A stretch of 64,000 nt of DNA, taken from positions 6,324,001 to 6,388,000 of the forward strand of contig NZ_AP025518.1 in the NCBI RefSeq assembly GCF_022179545.1, read 5' to 3'. Made by a program: the position numbers and the translations under genes. The DNA comes from Mycolicibacterium fortuitum subsp. fortuitum. GTDB lineage: Bacteria; Actinomycetota; Actinomycetes; Mycobacteriales; Mycobacteriaceae. Below, piece by piece: positions 15,184 through 24,200 of the stretch. Every line of letters begins with the position of its first letter. Positions within the stretch are counted from its first letter, which is position 1. The notes beneath the pieces were generated by a model, which saw only the letters and a list, made by a program, of their open reading frames with translations, was not told the origin of the DNA and ran no database searches.

Positions 15184-16062
15184 CTACTTGGCTGCGAGCC
15201 TGACGAGGGTGTCACGCGGATCCGTCTCGCGCAGGTTCACGTTCATGACGTAGACGTTGCCGTCTCCGTCGACGGCGATGGCGGACGGGCGCTGAAGCCC
15301 GCTGAACGGAAGCTGGACCCAGTCACCGCCACGGCCCGGCATCCGCGACACCGTGCCCGCCATCCGGTCAGTCGCATAGAGATTGCCTGCGGCATCCACC
15401 GCAAGGCCACCCACGTTTTCCGGCGCGTCGGCAATCGCCACCGCCTCTTCGGCGTCCTTCGCGATCTTCAGAATCTTGCCGTCACGGGCTGAGTACAGAT
15501 TGTCGTCGGCGTCGATCACCAAGTGCCCCAACCCGTTGCCGATCTCGACAGGAAGCTCTATCGGGGCGGCCGCACCGGGAGCGAGCTTCAACAGCTTGTT
15601 GCGCTGGTTGTCGGTGATGTAAACCGAGCCGTCCGTACCCACCGCCATCTGGCCGAACTTTGTGAGCTTGTCGAAAGGCAACGGTTCCGGGGTGGTGGAT
15701 CCGGGCGCGATCGTCTCGACAGCGCCACCGAGAGCGACGAAGGACAACCGGCCGTCCGGCGCGACGCCGAATGTCGAAACGACGGGGTTGCCGCTGGGCC
15801 TCATCGGCGCCGGCTGGTCTGCCCCTGAGGGCAACGTCGCGAATCCACCGGTACCACCCAGGTAGAGAACGTTCTTGGCATCCACGCCCATCTCCCGGTA
15901 GTCGAAACCACGGAACGGGAGCGTTGTCTGCTCACCCGACTGCAGCGGCACGTCCTTGCTCGGCGCGGTCGGCGCCGAACCCGGCGAGCATGCCGCCAGG
16001 ACACTGATCACCACGGCCGCGACCACTGTGAAAACGAATCCTTTGCGCGGGCGCAGTTTCAT
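15184..16062 (-). CDS. NHL/beta-propeller lipoprotein
   Basis: About 292 residues from ATG 16060-16062, with GGGG nine bases upstream; ATG 16069-16071 is an alternative. The signal FVFTVVAAVVISVLAAC is followed by the lipidated Cys. The rest is a beta-propeller of NHL-like repeats: SFVALGGAVETI, MAVGTDGSVYITDNQRNKLLKL, HLVIDADDNLYSARDGKILKI, LAVDAAGNLYATDRMAGTVSRM and IAVDGDGNVYVMNVN. The repeats resemble the extracellular sensor domain of the kinase PknD, but no kinase or membrane helix is present. Likely an outer-leaflet binding protein. Divergent from the Lsr2 paralogue (82-base spacer). Confidence 0.85.
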   Translation of the reverse strand: MKLRPRKGFVFTVVAAVVISVLAACSPGSAPTAPSKDVPLQSGEQTTLPFRGFDYREMGVDAKNVLYLGGTGGFATLPSGADQPAPMRPSGNPVVSTFGVAPDGRLSFVALGGAVETIAPGSTTPEPLPFDKLTKFGQMAVGTDGSVYITDNQRNKLLKLAPGAAAPIELPVEIGNGLGHLVIDADDNLYSARDGKILKIAKDAEEAVAIADAPENVGGLAVDAAGNLYATDRMAGTVSRMPGRGGDWVQLPFSGLQRPSAIAVDGDGNVYVMNVNLRETDPRDTLVRLAAK

Positions 16063-16144
16063 CTTTTCCATCCCCACGGCTCGAATCCTAAGCTGGCTCA
16101 TCTCGGTGTGATTGGTACTGAATGATTGATGGAAGGCCCGGTAC

Positions 16145-16522
16145 ATGGGTAAGCGAATCTCGGTTGAAATGTTCGACGACCTCGAACCCGAGTTGGCAGC
16201 CGACGTGACAATCGAGTTCGCGTTCGAGGGGGTCGGCTACCAGATCGACCTCTCGTCCAAGAATGCCGACCGGTTCCGCAAGGAGCTGGCCCCCTGGATC
16301 CAGGCCGCCACAGCAACGTCCGGCCGTGAGGTGCGCCCCGATGCGAAGCCCCGCACTCCGAGCGGACAGGCTGGCCTTCCCCGCACCGAGATCCGGGCGT
16401 GGGCACGGGCAAACGGCTACCCGGTGTCCGATCGCGGCAATGTCTCAGCGGCGGTCGTCCGAGCCTGGAAGTCCGCCACAGCCCACGACATTCGCGGCGA
16501 GGTAGCCTGCGCGGATGAGTAA
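16145..16522 (+). CDS. Lsr2-family nucleoid-associated protein (paralogue)
   Basis: 125 residues. The N-terminal dimerisation domain follows Lsr2 closely: MGKRISVEMFDDLEPELAADVTIEFAFEGVGYQIDLSSKNADRFRKELAPWIQAA. A short basic linker leads to the DNA-binding domain IRAWARANGYPVSDRGNVSAAVVRAWKSA. Canonical Lsr2 has an RGR triplet inserting into the minor groove at the position where this protein has RGN. It also has an extra acidic tail (ACADE). It should still dimerise and may bind AT-rich DNA with altered affinity, or antagonise main Lsr2. Overlaps the next gene by 8 bases (ATGAGTAA). Confidence 0.88.
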   Translation: MGKRISVEMFDDLEPELAADVTIEFAFEGVGYQIDLSSKNADRFRKELAPWIQAATATSGREVRPDAKPRTPSGQAGLPRTEIRAWARANGYPVSDRGNVSAAVVRAWKSATAHDIRGEVACADE

Positions 16523-16721
16523 CGACGACGTACTCGACGACATCGCGCGTCAGCGCGCCGCCACGAATGCGGCCATCATCGCTCTTTACGACGCGATTCG
16601 CGATGCCAAGAGCAACGACTACTCCTACAACGAGTTGGAGGCCGCCTCCGGCTTCACTCGCGGCACCGTGCAGAACATCGTCGCGGGCAGCAACCCTCGA
16701 TTTTCCGTCGTGTCGGATTGA
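16515..16721 (+). CDS. Small HTH-like protein coupled to the Lsr2 paralogue
   Basis: 68 residues (MSNDDVLDDIARQRAATNAAIIALYDAIRDAKSNDYSYNELEAASGFTRGTVQNIVAGSNPRF). The second half has helix-turn-helix character: YNELEAASGFTRGTVQNIVAG fits a recognition helix entered through a Gly turn. Its ATG lies inside the Lsr2-paralogue stop region, so translation is coupled. Probably a DNA-binding partner or regulator; no named family was recognised. Confidence 0.65.
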   Translation: MSNDDVLDDIARQRAATNAAIIALYDAIRDAKSNDYSYNELEAASGFTRGTVQNIVAGSNPRFSVVSD

Positions 16722-16842
16722 CGCCTGGTCGGCCGCGGGTCGACTCAGCTCGGCCGGCACCTGGGTGGACCATTAAACTGGGCCGACCGGCGGCCGCAGA
16801 GTCCATCCCAGCTGCCCTGGCACTGGATCGTTTGGAGGACCT

Positions 16843-17766
16843 ATGTGGAGGCGGCTGCCGCGGCCGGCGGTGACGGGCATGGCGATGATCGGCGTGGCTT
16901 TGCTCGTCAACGGTTCTGCCGCACCAGCCTGGTGCATGCCGCAGGCTGAGAACATGGCCCAGGCGCCCGCCATCGCCCCGCAGGTTCCGTTGACGCCGTT
17001 GGACGGGCTCGATGCCGAACCCGCGGCGCCATTCGCCGGTCTCGATGCCCGCACCCGGCAAGCCACCGCCGACGCGGCCAAGTCCGGCGCCGACGTCGAG
17101 ATCGTCGTACTCGACCGCGACACCGGCCAGGTGGTCTCCAACGGCGCCAACCAGCCCTTCCCCATCGCCTCGGTGGTGAAGTTGTTCATCGCCGACGACC
17201 TGCTGCTGCAGGAATCGAAGGGCGAGACGAAACTGTCTGCCGCCGACCGCAAGTCACTCGACATCATGCTGCGCTCCTCCGACGACGGCGCGGCCCAGAC
17301 GTTCTGGGACCGCAGCGGAGGTAACGCGGTGATCTCCCGCATCGTGGCGCGCTACGGCTTGAAGTCCACCACGGCGCCGTACAACGGACACTGGGATGTC
17401 ACGCAGAGCACCGCGAGCGACTTGGTCCGCTACTACGACATGCTGCTGAACGGCAGCGGCGGGCTGCCCCCCGAACAGGCCGCCGTGATCATCGGCAATC
17501 TCGCGCAATCCACCCCGACGGGAACCGACGGATACCCGCAGCGCTTCGGCATCCCGGACGGCCTCTATGCCGAGCCGGTCGCGGTCAAGCAGGGCTGGTT
17601 CTGCTGCTGGAACGGTGCCAACCAGCTACACGTCTCCACCGGTGCGATCGGGCCCGAGCGGCGTTACGTGATGGTGATCAGCTCGCTGGAGCCCGGCGAC
17701 GCGGCCTCCGCCCGCAACACCGTGACTCAGGCCGTCAAGACGATGTTCCCCGGCGGACACATCTAG
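16843..17766 (+). CDS. Exported serine hydrolase of the beta-lactamase/PBP fold
   Basis: 307 residues, start ATG 16843 after TTTGGAGGACCT. An N-terminal hydrophobic signal runs to about residue 30. The nucleophile motif is Ser110-x-x-Lys113 in PIASVVK, followed by SSDDGAA near 145-151 in the place of the SDN loop, and VAVKQGW near 250 in the place of KTG. This is a class-A-like transpeptidase/beta-lactamase fold, but SDD and KQG differ from active beta-lactamases, so penicillin hydrolysis is doubtful. Likely acts in the cell wall or is a catalytically altered relative. Confidence 0.75.
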   Translation: MWRRLPRPAVTGMAMIGVALLVNGSAAPAWCMPQAENMAQAPAIAPQVPLTPLDGLDAEPAAPFAGLDARTRQATADAAKSGADVEIVVLDRDTGQVVSNGANQPFPIASVVKLFIADDLLLQESKGETKLSAADRKSLDIMLRSSDDGAAQTFWDRSGGNAVISRIVARYGLKSTTAPYNGHWDVTQSTASDLVRYYDMLLNGSGGLPPEQAAVIIGNLAQSTPTGTDGYPQRFGIPDGLYAEPVAVKQGWFCCWNGANQLHVSTGAIGPERRYVMVISSLEPGDAASARNTVTQAVKTMFPGGHI

Positions 17767-17797
17767 ACCCGGCCGAAAGACTCACCGGCAGTTACGT

Positions 17798-18493
17798 TTA
17801 CTGCTGGGCGATCTTGTTGGCAATCTGCTCGGCGATCTGGGCGCCCCGATCGTCGACGTCATAGGCGCATGCGCTGACATCGGCGACGACGTTGTTCTCG
17901 GCCGTAAGCGCACGCTGGCATGACCAGCCTCGGGTACTTTCCTCTTGCTCCCGGGTGATGGTGAGGATCCCGTTTTCGTCGGCGGCCTCGCTCAACGTCC
18001 AATAGTGGGCGTTCGGGTCACCGGCGTCGTGAAGGTCGACCCGCTGATCATCACACTGGCCCCATTCCGACACCTGGCTGTCGTAGAACTCACTGGCTGC
18101 CATGGCGTCGGGGAACGCGACCACGGCCTGATAGACGATGTGGTCGGCATCGTCTCTGCGGTCGCGAAGCTGCTGCACGCGAACAGCAGTCCAGCCGCTG
18201 CCTTGATACGAGTATTGCTGGGCCTCTGCCCACACCAGGCAACCATCGTCCAGGGGCTGGTTGCGGTACATCGAATCACCGGACTCGATGACATCGACCC
18301 GGGCGCCCATGATCGTGCCGATATCGCTCGTGTCGAGCAGCAGGTCCTCCAGCGCATGTGCGGGAAGCGGTTCAGGTGCGCGGCCCAGCGTCGGAGCGGC
18401 AACCACGTGCCCGCCGGTGGTCACAGTGCATCCGGCAGTCAGCACACACAACGCCAGGGCAACCGAGATCCGACGCAGTCTTCCGGCCGTCAT
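17798..18493 (-). CDS. Lipoprotein with PknH-type sensor domain
   Basis: About 231 residues from ATG 18491-18493. RISVALALCVLTAGC is a lipoprotein signal with the acylated Cys near residue 21. The rest matches the extracellular sensor domain family found on kinase PknH and in many mycobacterial lipoproteins: LEDLLLDTSDIGTIMGARVDV, then a Cys in DDGCLVWAEAQQYSYQGSGWTAVRVQQLRD, a Cys in EWGQCDDQRVDL, GWSCQRALTAENNVVADVSACAYD, and a C-terminal helix QIAEQIANKIAQ. Four conserved Cys suggest two disulfides. The ligand is unknown. Confidence 0.85.
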   Translation of the reverse strand: MTAGRLRRISVALALCVLTAGCTVTTGGHVVAAPTLGRAPEPLPAHALEDLLLDTSDIGTIMGARVDVIESGDSMYRNQPLDDGCLVWAEAQQYSYQGSGWTAVRVQQLRDRRDDADHIVYQAVVAFPDAMAASEFYDSQVSEWGQCDDQRVDLHDAGDPNAHYWTLSEAADENGILTITREQEESTRGWSCQRALTAENNVVADVSACAYDVDDRGAQIAEQIANKIAQQ

Positions 18494-18882
18494 CGCCTCA
18501 CCGTCCTCCACTCGTACCGCCTAGGCAGTTGGCTCGCCTGGTCCACACTCACACCTTCGCGGTACTCACATTCTCTCCTGTCATCGGCTGTCCATCGTTC
18601 ACGAACTGAGCCGCGGTCATTTCACGATCAGGTCGGATCTTTTGGCACCACATCAAGTTGATCGGGGGTACGCTGCCGTCGTCCAAGCCTCACCGTGATG
18701 GCGGGTGCATACACGTATCGATGCTCTGCTCGCCGCAGGACCGGTCGACCTGCAACGCCTCTGCGGAGAAGAGGCCGCCACCAAGGTCGCTGCTATCGAG
18801 GCAGGCCAGTGACAGAGCGGGATGGGGGGGCCGGCACCAAATTTGGTGAGCGTCATGCGCACTGCAGCCAGTATTGAGGCCG
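18494..18882. other. 389-base gene-free stretch with possible gene debris
   Basis: No complete gene is convincing here. On the + strand about 18703-18814 a stretch reads like coding sequence (VHTRIDALLAAGPVDLQRLCGEEAATKVAAIEAGQ, stop) but has no start within its open frame, so it may be a decayed fragment. Base composition is less GC-rich than the flanks. Confidence 0.4.
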
Positions 18883-19452
18883 CTATCTGGTCTTGCTTGG
18901 CAGTCTGCAACCGGTGCTGCCGGTGATCAGCGCTGCGGCTTGCGATCCAATGCGCAAGGTTGTCCCGGTGTCGCTGGTGAACTGTAGGTCGTGATTGTTG
19001 GGATGATCTTTGAATACGGTGAGCTCGGTTGCGCCCAACGAAGAGGCAGCTTGTTGTGCAAGGTCGGCAGCCTGTTTCCAGTTCTGTTCGGGAATTGGGT
19101 TGTCGGATACGTAGTTTCGTAGCAGTATCAGTTGTCCGACTGATTGCTCGTACGGTGGATTGCACCCGCCTCTGCTGTCTGTACGTCGCCATTCCCAGGT
19201 CACAGACGGGGCGATGGCGGTGATCTGCTGACCGAGCTTGATAATCACGGACTCCACTTGCGTGTGTGTGTCTTCAAGTGACGGCAGGGTTTTCAGCGCG
19301 TCTGCTGCTTGGCTAGCTTGGCCGGCGTCGGTGGGCTTGTATGGATTGCTCACGTGACATCCTGTCCCTAGTAGCGCAACCGACGCGAAGCACGTGATCG
19401 CGCTGAGTTGGTGGCGGACGGTGCGGTTCAAGGTCATAGACGCTGTGCTCAC
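18883..19452 (-). CDS. LppA-family lipoprotein
   Basis: 189 residues from GTG 19450-19452. ITCFASVALLGTGC supplies the lipobox with Cys32. The mature part has the LppA/LppB pattern: LKTLPSLEDTHTQVESVIIKLGQQITAIAPSVTWEWRRTDSRGGCNPPYEQSVGQLI and a C-terminal TGSTGC. Cys pairs probably form disulfides. The role of LppA proteins is unknown. Its GTGA start overlaps the stop of a broken upstream frame (19449-19741), so it was once the coupled second gene of an operon. In H37Rv lppA also follows a gene of unknown function (Rv2542, from memory). Confidence 0.75.
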   Translation of the reverse strand: MSTASMTLNRTVRHQLSAITCFASVALLGTGCHVSNPYKPTDAGQASQAADALKTLPSLEDTHTQVESVIIKLGQQITAIAPSVTWEWRRTDSRGGCNPPYEQSVGQLILLRNYVSDNPIPEQNWKQAADLAQQAASSLGATELTVFKDHPNNHDLQFTSDTGTTLRIGSQAAALITGSTGCRLPSKTR

Positions 19453-19715
19453 TTGTCCGGAATCGGTGTTGTGCCTGCCACGACGGCAGCGATGTTGTAG
19501 CCGGTGATGCGGAGCTGCTGATTATCGCCCATTTGAGGGTACTGGCTGTGCGCGCCCAGCTCTGTCAACTGTTCGGCGTTCTCACCGGCTAGGTCACCTT
19601 TTCCACTCGTAACTCCTCCGCTGCGGCACAGGGGCTGCGAGCCACGACTACAGCACGCCGGCCCGCGTCGTACAGCTGCGTATCTGAGGGGGTGTAGGTC
19701 GGGGGAAATGCCTAG
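19449..19715 (-). pseudogene. Frameshifted C-terminal remnant of a gene upstream of lppA
   Basis: Two leftward frames give protein-like text that joins only after a one-base shift. One frame reads FPPTYTPSDTQLYDAGRRA and on to AAAEELRVEKVT, then stops near 19590. The other reads GDLAGENAEQLTELGAHSQ, YPQMGDNQQLRITGYNI and AAVVAGTTPIPDK, ending at TGA 19449-19451. No start or N-terminal part is present before the divergent aminopeptidase gene. I read this as the 3' end of a truncated, frameshifted gene formerly coupled to lppA. Confidence 0.5.
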
Positions 19716-19741
19716 GCGAAGGCACGGAGATACTGGAGTTC

Positions 19742-20722
19742 ATGGAGGGTGAGCCGCGGGTCGACGACGGGCCGCACCGGCATGAGCTGCTTGATGTCGG
19801 CGACGGAAATCAGATGTTCTGGGAAGCGCGTGGAAACCCGCTGGGACGCACCGTGCTGCTCGTCCATGGCGGCCCGGGCACCGGGCGCTCCGATACCGCC
19901 CATAAGGCGTTCGACCACAACGTGTTCCAGATCGTGTCCTTCGATCAGCGAGGATGCGGCCAAAGTGTGCCGAATGCTGCTGACCCGTCAACCGATATGA
20001 CCGCCAACACCACCGAACACCTCCTCACCGACATGGAGAAGCTGCGGCGGCGCCTTGGTGTCGATCGGTGGTTGCTCTACGGTGGATCATGGGCAGCCAC
20101 CTTGATTTTGGCGTACGCACAACGTAATCCGGAGCACGTCGACGGCATCATCCTGATCAGCGTGTCGCTTACCCGACCGACCGAAATCGACTGGCTCTAT
20201 CGCGGGCTGCGGATCCTGCTGCCCGAAGCCTGGGAACAATTCCGCGCTGGAGTACCTGTGACGATGAGGGAAGAGACCAACCTTGTTGAGGCCTACCGCC
20301 GACTCATGGAGCACCCCGACCCTCAGGTGCGCGAACAGGCCGCGTGCAACTGGTGCGACTGGGAGGACGCCACGATCGCCCACGAACGGCTGGGTCGACA
20401 AGGGCAGTTCAGCGCCAACACCATCGAAGCGAAACTGGCGTTTGTCAGGATCTGCACGCACTTCTATGCCCACTACGCGTGGCTCGACGACGACCAGCTG
20501 CTACACAACGCGCATAGGCTCGCCGGGATCCCTGGTGTGATCATCCATGGCCGCCTGGACTTGTCTTGCCCTTCCATCACCTCATGGGAGCTGGCCCGCG
20601 CGTGGCCCGACGCCGAACTAGTGATGATCGACGACTCGGGGCACACCGGAAGCCCAGCGATGGCGGCAGCCGTCCGGCACGCCATCGCACGGTTCACCGA
20701 CCGGGACCGCAATCGCCCCTGA
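19742..20722 (+). CDS. Proline iminopeptidase-like alpha/beta hydrolase (S33)
   Basis: 326 residues. The oxyanion motif HGGPG at 42-46, FDQRGCGQS at 67-75 and the nucleophile elbow GGSWAAT with Ser116 are characteristic of prolyl aminopeptidases, as is the cap-domain text (EIDWLYRGLRILLPEAWEQFRAGVP, WCDWEDATIA). IPGVIIHGRLDLSCP carries the Asp and MIDDSGHTGSP the catalytic His. It should release N-terminal proline from peptides in the cytoplasm. The protein is complete although its surroundings are decayed; codon choice is slightly less GC-biased than in the core genes. Confidence 0.88.
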   Translation: MEGEPRVDDGPHRHELLDVGDGNQMFWEARGNPLGRTVLLVHGGPGTGRSDTAHKAFDHNVFQIVSFDQRGCGQSVPNAADPSTDMTANTTEHLLTDMEKLRRRLGVDRWLLYGGSWAATLILAYAQRNPEHVDGIILISVSLTRPTEIDWLYRGLRILLPEAWEQFRAGVPVTMREETNLVEAYRRLMEHPDPQVREQAACNWCDWEDATIAHERLGRQGQFSANTIEAKLAFVRICTHFYAHYAWLDDDQLLHNAHRLAGIPGVIIHGRLDLSCPSITSWELARAWPDAELVMIDDSGHTGSPAMAAAVRHAIARFTDRDRNRP

Positions 20723-20892
20723 GCAACTCGGCGAAATATCCCACAACAGCCCGCCGTCGTACAATGCCCAAGCCGCCGCTTCTTGACTGCGCCCGCGGCG
20801 ATCAGTGACTGGGCCGCGCCGGCGATGAAGCCAGTTTGGTACTCACCGCCGCGGGCGCACCCGCGGCCAGGACTGCCTCAGCGCCTACGCGG

Positions 20893-21087
20893 CTATCGCA
20901 CGAAAGGCGCCGCTTCCATGAGCACCATCAACGGAACCCTGAACCACTTGCGCTGCAGCGCCTTACGTACCCAGGGACGGGGTGATTGCTCCGCAAGCAC
21001 TTCCCATTGGTCCCATTGCACACGCGCATACGCCACACCCAGCCACACAACCAGCAGTACAACAGCGCCTATCACGGCATAAACCAC
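20893..21087 (-). CDS. Small single-span membrane protein
   Basis: About 64 residues from GTG 21085-21087, preceded by GGGGGGAC. One N-terminal membrane segment (VYAVIGAVVLLVVWLGVAYA) is followed by a basic, Trp-rich cytoplasmic tail (RVQWDQWEVLAEQSPRPW, then VRKALQRKWFRVPLMVLMEA). No family was recognised. It lies downstream of dnaB on the same strand after a 212-base gap with no obvious terminator, so it may have its own promoter. Confidence 0.6.
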   Translation of the reverse strand: MVYAVIGAVVLLVVWLGVAYARVQWDQWEVLAEQSPRPWVRKALQRKWFRVPLMVLMEAAPFVR

Positions 21088-21299
21088 GGAGTCCCCCCTC
21101 TGTGCCAAGCCTAGCGGCCGTCGTTGCTGCAATGTCCATCGAAATGCGGGCAACGGGCATGCTCTCTCTCGATGCCTGTGGCGCCGTGTACGGCATGGCC
21201 ACCCGGGTCGCCCGCCTACTGCTGATCATCAGCGCCCTGGCCACATCGAGCCGTTGGCCATACTGGGCGTGAGAGAGCAGAGGAGTGGTGTGGCGCTTC

Positions 21300-24200
21300 C
21301 TACCGGGCCATGTTGGTAAAGCGCGAGAAGTGAAGCTGGTGCGCCACAGTGATATTCGCGGTCGGGCCGTTACGGTGCTTGCCCAGGATGATGTCGGCCT
21401 CACCGCCGCGCGGGTCTTCCCGGTCGATGGCGTCAGGGCGGTGCAGCAGCAGGACCATGTCGGCATCCTGTTCCAGCGAGTTGTGCGCCGTAATGCCTTG
21501 CGCCACAAAGTTGCTGGTACCTGGAACCGTTCCGTCGTAGACATCGTGTTCGCCGATGCTGGTGATCTCGACGATCTCGTCCCAGAAGACGTCGTTGAGC
21601 GCCAGGTGGTGCAGTTCGGGATCGTTGAGCACGGCCGCCGCCCGGTGCAGCCGTGACCGGCTCGGCGCGTGCTTCCACATCGTGGAACCGCAGAACTTCG
21701 TACCCATCGCCGCGGCGAACTGCCGGTGCGTCATGCCCTCACGCGAAAGCGCCGACTTCACCTGCTGCCAAACCTCTTTGGGCACAGTGTCGAGGTTCGG
21801 GTTGCACTTCGCGTCTTCGAGATGAGCAAGTACCTCGCGGGCCTTGATTCCCCGCTCGCCGTTCACTCCGACGTGCGCCACGAAGCGGCGCTGGTTGTCC
21901 CAGCCGTAGATGAGTACGTGCCAACAATCGCGGTATCCCGGCTTCTTAGCACGCTTGATCCGCGCGTGCACACCGACCCGCAACAACAGCTGGGTCACGT
22001 CATCCGCCAGCCGCCGACTGCTGGTGGCGTAGTAAATGCGCGCTTGGCCGGCCTTTGCGTCCCACCGCACCGACCCGTCCGTTGCCCACAGGTGACGAAG
22101 GAACAACGCCACCTGATCGTCGGGAAGGGCGAATACCTCTTTGGGAACGAACTTCTCGTAGCTGCGCTTGCCGAACAACCCGAGCCTGTCCAGCCAGGCC
22201 GCGATCGGATTGCGCTTACCGTGAGTAAGCCGATACGGCGCGGGTAGCCGCAATGTGGTGACGCCAGCCGCAGGGTAATCGTCGCGCACCGCAGTCACTC
22301 CGAAGTGCAGCGCCGAAATCTCCACCGCAACCAGGTTTGCCTCGTCGACGCTGGCATAACGGATCGGCTGGCGCTTCACACACGAGCCGTCACCGATCAT
22401 GTGCGCCAACATGACCACCTCGGAGTCGTGCATCCGCTCGGTGTGCACCGGCTCGGGGATCCGTCGCGGCGTCGCCAGCCGGTCTCCGACCGCGAGCTCT
22501 CCCAAGGGAACCCAGCCATCGATGGTCATGAACGGATGGTTGGCTGTAGCCTCCACCTCACGTCCCGAGGCCAACCTGAGCTTGAACACCTCTTTATGCC
22601 CGCTGTAGAACACGTTGGTCATCGGCCGCGCCACCATGTTCTTGTGCTCGTCGAGCGACCACACCAGCGGGCGCTCGCCGGTCGCCATCAGTTCGCCGAA
22701 CGTCACCTCGGCGCCGTTGTCGGCCCGCAGGATTCGGGTGTTCGCCGTCATGCAACCCGATTCACGCAGGTCCGAGACCTGCGGACGCTTGTCGGTGCGC
22801 TGCTCGGGACCACGGTTCAGCTGACTGATCGCGATCACCGGCACTTCGAGTTCCTTGGCCATCAGTTTCAGGCTGCGGGAGAAGTCCGAAACCTCTTGCT
22901 GGCGTGACTCGTACTTCTTGCCCGAACTCATCAGCTGCATGTAGTCGACGACCACCAGCTTCAGGTCCGCCTTCTGGGCCAACCGCCGGCCCTTGGCGCG
23001 AATCTCCATCATGGTCAGGTTCGGCGAGTCGTCGATATAGAGCGGCGCCTCGCTGATCTCACTCATCCGGCGGGCCAGCTTGGTCCAGTCGTCATCGCTC
23101 ATGCGACCCGAACGCATATCGGCCAGTTTGATTTTCGCCTCGGCCGACAACAGCCGCATGACGATCTCGGACTTGCTCATTTCCAGCGAGAAGATGACGC
23201 TGGCCATCCGGTGCTTGATCGAGCAGGACCGCATGAAGTCCAGGCCGAGGGTGGAGTTGTGCGTCGGCACCATGGCGGGGCCCGCCAGGTACAGATGCGC
23301 GGCGTTATCGACCTCGACGCAGCGCACCGGCACACTGGGCAGCCGCCGCACCGCAGCCACCTGGCTCACCGGCGCCAGCACGGCAGCTCCGCCGCGACAG
23401 GTTGGCGCCGCAATGGTGTGCAGGCCCGGCCGCAGCTGGGTGGTGGTGCGGATACCGTCACCTGTGGGCCACTGGTGCTGGGCATCGGCCACAATCACCG
23501 TGCCGTCGGAGAATTCGACCTCGAAGCACGGACGGCCGAGCATGACCTCGGTGGCTGCGACAACCCGCGTGGGCTCGCCGTCTGGTCCGAGGAGATGATC
23601 CCCCACACCGACATCACCCATCGAGGTCCAACCGGTGGGTGTGGGCAGTGGAGTATCGAGCGCGAGTGCCTTCCCGACACCGGGCCGTGCCGCGATGATG
23701 ATCATCTGCCCCGGGTGCAGGCCGTTGGTGATCTCGTCGAACTCGGTGAAGCCGGTCGGCACACCGCGCGCGATGCCGCCCTGCGACGCGATCGCGTCGA
23801 TCTCGTCCATGGTGGGCTGCAGCAGGTCTTCGAGCGCCACGAAGTCCTCGGAGGCGCGCCGCTCGGTCACGTCGTAGATCTCGGCCTGAGCCCGGTCCAC
23901 CACATCGGTGACGTCCGCGCCGTCGGCGCCGGCGTAGCCGTACTGCACCACCCGGGTGCCGGCCTCCACCAACCGGCGCAGCAGCGCCTTCTCGGCCACG
24001 ATGCCGGCGTAGAAGCCGGCGTTGGCCGCCGTGGGCACGGTGGAGATCAGGGTGTGCAGATAGGGTGCCCCGCCGATGCGGCGCAACAACCCGCGACGGT
24101 CGAGCTCGGCGGCGACGGTGACGGCATCGGCAGGTTCGCCCCGGCCGTAGAGATCCAGGATGGCGTCGTAGACGTTCTGGTGGGCCGGGCGATAGAAGTC

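Noticed and set aside
18703..18814. Possible small + strand gene (RIDALLAAGPVDLQRL)
   Set aside because: It lacks any start codon in its open frame; kept only as possible debris.
21154..21280. Inverted GCTCTCTC/GAGAGAGC pair as a dnaB terminator
   Set aside because: Arms are only eight bases with a loop over 90 bases; too weak.
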